A stretch of 16,710 bases of DNA, taken from the NCBI GenBank assembly GCA_003519545.1, contig DOWN01000248.1:1-16710 (forward strand). The letters run 5' to 3'. Source of the DNA: Bacteroidota bacterium. Its GTDB lineage: Bacteria; Bacteroidota; Ignavibacteria; Tepidaquicellales; Tepidaquicellaceae. Positions 14,099-16,710 of the stretch are shown here, one piece after another (the stretch's first letter is position 1; each line of letters begins with the position of its first letter). The notes under the pieces are model-generated. The model made no database searches. It worked only from the letters and a program-made list of their open reading frames with translations, and had not been told where the DNA came from. The translations under genes were made by a program, and so were the position numbers.

Positions 14099-15382
14099 TT
14101 ATTTAATCAAAGTCATTTTCTTTGTATCTACAAAATCATTCGTAACAAGTTTATAGATATAAGTTCCTGATGAAAGTTGTGATGCATTGAAGTCATAAGT
14201 ATAGTTTCCTACACCTAATTTAGTATTAACAAGATTAGAAACTAATTTACCGTTAATATCATAAACTGATAATTCAACCGGACCTGCAACTGCGATTGAG
14301 AAATTAATTTTAGTTGAAGGATTGAATGGATTAGGATAATTCTGACTCAATTCAAAACTTGAAGGAACAGTTGAACCATTTTGAGAAATTCCGACTGCCC
14401 CGTTAGATGAAGTCATAACAACAAATCCGTTTGTTGCACCGGTTCCAACTTCACCAACAACAACTCCGTCTGTAAATCCTTTTAAGGAAACTCCATATAA
14501 ATGAGCGCCTGTTCCACTAAACTGATTTAAATAAAAACTTCCGCCATCATTGGATGTTAAGATAGTACCATTATCACCACAAGTAGTTACTTTATAAGCA
14601 TCAGGGTTAAATGGATCCATTGGATCAGCAAACGCGTCTATGCTTCTTAAATGTTCGAAAGTAAATCCGGGCATTTCAACTGACCAAGTACCACCCCAAT
14701 TAGTAGTTCTTAAAAGAGTACCGTTATTACCGCAAATAACTGCAACATCATTTCCTAAGAATACAACATCATTCATATAATCATATCTTCCTGTGAAACT
14801 TGGAGCCCATGTTCCACCAGCATTTGTTGATCTCCAAACTGAACCGTCAGTACCTGCAATGATACCTCTACCATTTGCTGAAGAATCAGGTGCAAAATCA
14901 ATTGAATGCATTGTTTTGTTAATATCAAATCTTTGTGTCCAGTGAGTACCGTTATTAGATACGAAGTAAGTTCCTGCAAAACCAACTGTGTGAATACTTT
15001 CATCTGAAGCATTATAGGTAACACCTCTTAAAGTATGTAAATCATTTGATTGTGCTCTGACGACAGTCCAAGTTGCACCGAAATTTGTAGAACGTAAAAT
15101 GATTCCACCTTTACCTACAGCAAAACCATAACCTGCCCAGGTAAACACAACATCATTTAGCCAATAGTTTCCTGCAACGTCCTGATAAACCAAAGTCCAG
15201 TTTAATCCGCCGTCAGTAGTTCTTACAATAGTGCCGCCTTGACCGACTGCAACACCAGTGTTTGCATTAAAGAAATCAACTGCAAACAATGAATATGGAA
15301 CACCAGTTTGGTTTGGCATCCACTGTGCATTTGCAACTGAGACACTTAATACTAATGTTAAAAGTAATAATAATTTTTTCAT
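14099..15382 (-). CDS. Secreted YCF48/BNR-like beta-propeller with T9SS sorting domain (copy 2)
   Basis: Paralogue of copy 1 with the same length, 427 aa, and the same architecture: signal peptide 1-20 ending ANAQ, apparent seven-bladed propeller at about 43-330, and T9SS type A sorting domain at about 345-427 (LSQNYPNPFNP to KKMTLIK). Blade motifs include AVGQGGTIVRTTDGG, FAVGKGGIILRST, IAGTDGSVWRST and ICGNNGTLLRTTNWGG. Blocks shared by all three copies include GVPYSLFAVDF, HTLRG, TMHSI, RYDY, HLRSID and YGVSL. Compared with copy 1, changes concentrate in loops around 140-150, 185-200 and 235-265, which would lie on the propeller's outer faces (inference). 64 of the last 83 residues match copy 1. 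It starts 77 bases downstream of the stop of copy 3; no clear promoter is seen in that gap, so it may rely partly on read-through. Confidence 0.88.
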   Translation of the reverse strand: MKKLLLLLTLVLSVSVANAQWMPNQTGVPYSLFAVDFFNANTGVAVGQGGTIVRTTDGGLNWTLVYQDVAGNYWLNDVVFTWAGYGFAVGKGGIILRSTNFGATWTVVRAQSNDLHTLRGVTYNASDESIHTVGFAGTYFVSNNGTHWTQRFDINKTMHSIDFAPDSSANGRGIIAGTDGSVWRSTNAGGTWAPSFTGRYDYMNDVVFLGNDVAVICGNNGTLLRTTNWGGTWSVEMPGFTFEHLRSIDAFADPMDPFNPDAYKVTTCGDNGTILTSNDGGSFYLNQFSGTGAHLYGVSLKGFTDGVVVGEVGTGATNGFVVMTSSNGAVGISQNGSTVPSSFELSQNYPNPFNPSTKINFSIAVAGPVELSVYDINGKLVSNLVNTKLGVGNYTYDFNASQLSSGTYIYKLVTNDFVDTKKMTLIK

Positions 15383-15427
15383 AATTTTATTTTTGTTTTA
15401 CTTTTTTCAGGGTGAATAAAGTAAAAA

Positions 15428-15454
15428 TTAACCGGTAATAAATTTACCGGTTAA
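15428..15454 (-). terminator. Intrinsic terminator after propeller copy 3
   Basis: Perfect 11-base stem TTAACCGGTAA (15428-15438) with TTACCGGTTAA (15444-15454) and a 5-base loop. On the minus strand it begins five bases after the stop of copy 3 and is followed by TTTTTAC and further T-rich sequence, a usual intrinsic terminator layout. It lies between copies 3 and 2. Confidence 0.75.
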
Positions 15455-15459
15455 AATCG

Positions 15460-16710
15460 TTATTTAATTAAACTCATTTTTTTAGTTTCTGAAAAAGAAT
15501 TTGAACTTAATTTATAAATATAAACTCCGCTTGAAAGATTTGTACCGTCAAAACTAAATTCATAAGTTCCTGCATTTAATTTTGAATTCACTAAATTAGC
15601 AACTTCTCTTCCTGTCATATCATAAACAGATAAGATAACCTGTTCAGATACCGGCAATGCGAATTTAATTTTTGTTACAGGATTAAATGGATTAGGATAA
15701 TTCTGTTCAAGTTTGTATTTTGAAGGAACTTCGGTATTTAAATTTGTAATTCCGACAATACCGTTAGCAGATGTAACATACATAGCCCCGGAAGTTGCTG
15801 ACCCAATTTCACCGACAGTTATTCCGTCAGTTACTGATAACAGAGAAACACCATACATATGTCTTCCCTCTCCGTTTAACTGATCTATGAAAGTAAATCC
15901 GTTATCATTTGAAGTCATAATTTTACCGTGATCTCCGCAAATTGTTACTTTTGTATTCATACCGTCAGTGAACATATCAATAGAACGGAGATGTTCAACC
16001 GTTAAGAATTGTAAATTTAAAGACCATGTACCACCCCAGTTTGTCGATCTTAAAATCGTTCCGTTATTTCCGCAAATCATAGCCACATCATCGTTTAAGA
16101 AAACAACATCATTCATATAGTCATATCTGTTTGTATTTCTTGGAGTCCAGCTTGAACCACCATTAGTTGATCTCCAGACTTTACCATCAGTTCCGGCAAT
16201 TATTCCTCTGCCGTTAATATCAGCATTAGGGGCAAAAGCGATAGAATGCATTGTATATGGAATATCAAATCTTTGAACCCAAGTTCCGTTTGTGAAAGGT
16301 GCAGATAAAACGTAATATGATCCTGCATAACCTACAGCATGAACAGTATTATCAAAAGGATTGTATGCAACACCTCTTAAAGTATGATCTTCGTGTGAGA
16401 AAGCTCTGCTAACCTGCCAAGTGGAACCGTTATCCTGAGATCTCATAATTACACCACCCATACCAACTGCAAAAACTCCTGCCGGAGTATAAGCAACATC
16501 ATTTAACCAAATATTAATTGTCTGACTTCTGACTGACCATTCAACACCACCATCTAAGGTTTGAATTATAGTTCCGCCCTGACCTACGGCAACACCCGTA
16601 TTTGCATTTAAGAAATCAACTGCGAATAACGAGTAAGGAACTCCTGTTTGGTAAAGAGTCCAAGGTTGAGCATTTGAAATTGATAATGAAAAAATTGATA
16701 ACAATAATGA
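15460..16710 (-). CDS. Secreted YCF48/BNR-like beta-propeller with T9SS sorting domain (copy 3, 5' end outside the window)
   Basis: Third paralogue, more divergent. The frame is open to the window edge: two more codons (Ser, Leu) precede the TTG at 16704, and the hydrophobic core SLLLSIFSLSISNAQ is part of a signal peptide. By comparison with copies 1 and 2, whose signals are 20 residues, the real start should lie about 15 bases beyond 16710, so TTG at 16704 is not taken as the start. Seven propeller repeats follow (AVGQGGTIIQTLDGG, FAVGMGGVIMRSQDNG, IAGTDGKVWRSTNGGS, ICGNNGTILRSTNWGG, ICGDHGKIMTSNDNG among them), then a T9SS type A sorting domain with LEQNYPNPFNPVTKI to KKMSLIK. The loop after HLRSIDMF is shorter than in the other copies. 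Sampled codons favour GGA, ACA, ACG and TCG more than in copies 1 and 2. Ligand unknown. Confidence 0.85.
   Translation of the reverse strand, partial: SLLLSIFSLSISNAQPWTLYQTGVPYSLFAVDFLNANTGVAVGQGGTIIQTLDGGVEWSVRSQTINIWLNDVAYTPAGVFAVGMGGVIMRSQDNGSTWQVSRAFSHEDHTLRGVAYNPFDNTVHAVGYAGSYYVLSAPFTNGTWVQRFDIPYTMHSIAFAPNADINGRGIIAGTDGKVWRSTNGGSSWTPRNTNRYDYMNDVVFLNDDVAMICGNNGTILRSTNWGGTWSLNLQFLTVEHLRSIDMFTDGMNTKVTICGDHGKIMTSNDNGFTFIDQLNGEGRHMYGVSLLSVTDGITVGEIGSATSGAMYVTSANGIVGITNLNTEVPSKYKLEQNYPNPFNPVTKIKFALPVSEQVILSVYDMTGREVANLVNSKLNAGTYEFSFDGTNLSSGVYIYKLSSNSFSETKKMSLIK

Noticed and set aside
16702..16704. TTG at 16704 as the start of propeller copy 3
   Set aside because: It would truncate the signal peptide. 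The frame stays open to the window edge and the other copies have longer signals starting with M-R/K-K.
12505..16710. Repeated sequence blocks as a CRISPR array or DNA-level tandem repeat
   Set aside because: The repeats are protein-coding propeller blades and kilobase-scale gene paralogues, not short identical repeats with spacers.
12505..16710. Photosystem II assembly role suggested by YCF48-like repeats
   Set aside because: The repeat is a general propeller motif; a T9SS sorting domain and the lack of photosynthesis genes point to a secreted surface protein.

Overview
The window is an A+T-rich stretch from a Gram-negative bacterium of the Bacteroidota/Chlorobi/Ignavibacteria group. Three large secreted proteins at the right end carry the C-terminal type IX secretion (T9SS) sorting domain with a YPNPFNP motif, which is typical of Ignavibacteria and relatives. 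Shine-Dalgarno sequences are nearly absent, and a bacillithiol-type deacetylase and two outer-surface lipoproteins fit the same group. The exact lineage is an inference. I see no tRNA, rRNA, CRISPR array or insertion sequence.

Left block (54-4466, plus strand): a tightly packed run of bshB1 (bacillithiol), a stand-alone DnaQ-like 3'-5' exonuclease, ybaB, recR, a class I SAM methyltransferase interrupted by one in-frame TGA, and two small lipoproteins. ybaB-recR is the classical recombination-repair pair. The genes abut or overlap by a few bases and probably form one operon. A minus-strand L,D-transpeptidase gene (4468-5568) converges on its end.

Middle block (5674-9368, plus strand): a four-gene cluster with gaps of two bases or less. 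It encodes an ionotropic-glutamate-receptor-like channel, a cyclase-family kynurenine formamidase, kynureninase, and a flavodoxin-fold NAD(P)H oxidoreductase of the KefF/KefG/MdaB type. The two enzymes turn N-formylkynurenine into kynurenine and then anthranilate plus alanine. The receptor-like channel is translationally coupled to them, lacks the potassium-channel GYG filter, and lacks the arginine that normally binds an alpha-carboxylate. This is the most unusual arrangement in the window. A convergent acyltransferase-3 gene (minus strand) then separates the KefF-like oxidoreductase from a KefC-type K+/H+ antiporter (10532-12427), which ends at a strong bidirectional terminator.

Right block (12505-16710, minus strand): three tandem paralogues, each with a signal peptide, an apparent seven-bladed YCF48/BNR-like beta-propeller and a T9SS type A sorting domain. 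The third is cut by the window edge inside its signal peptide. Each copy is followed by its own hairpin, and the first has a recognisable promoter with a leader of about 110 nt. They look like recently duplicated surface or secreted propellers of unknown ligand.
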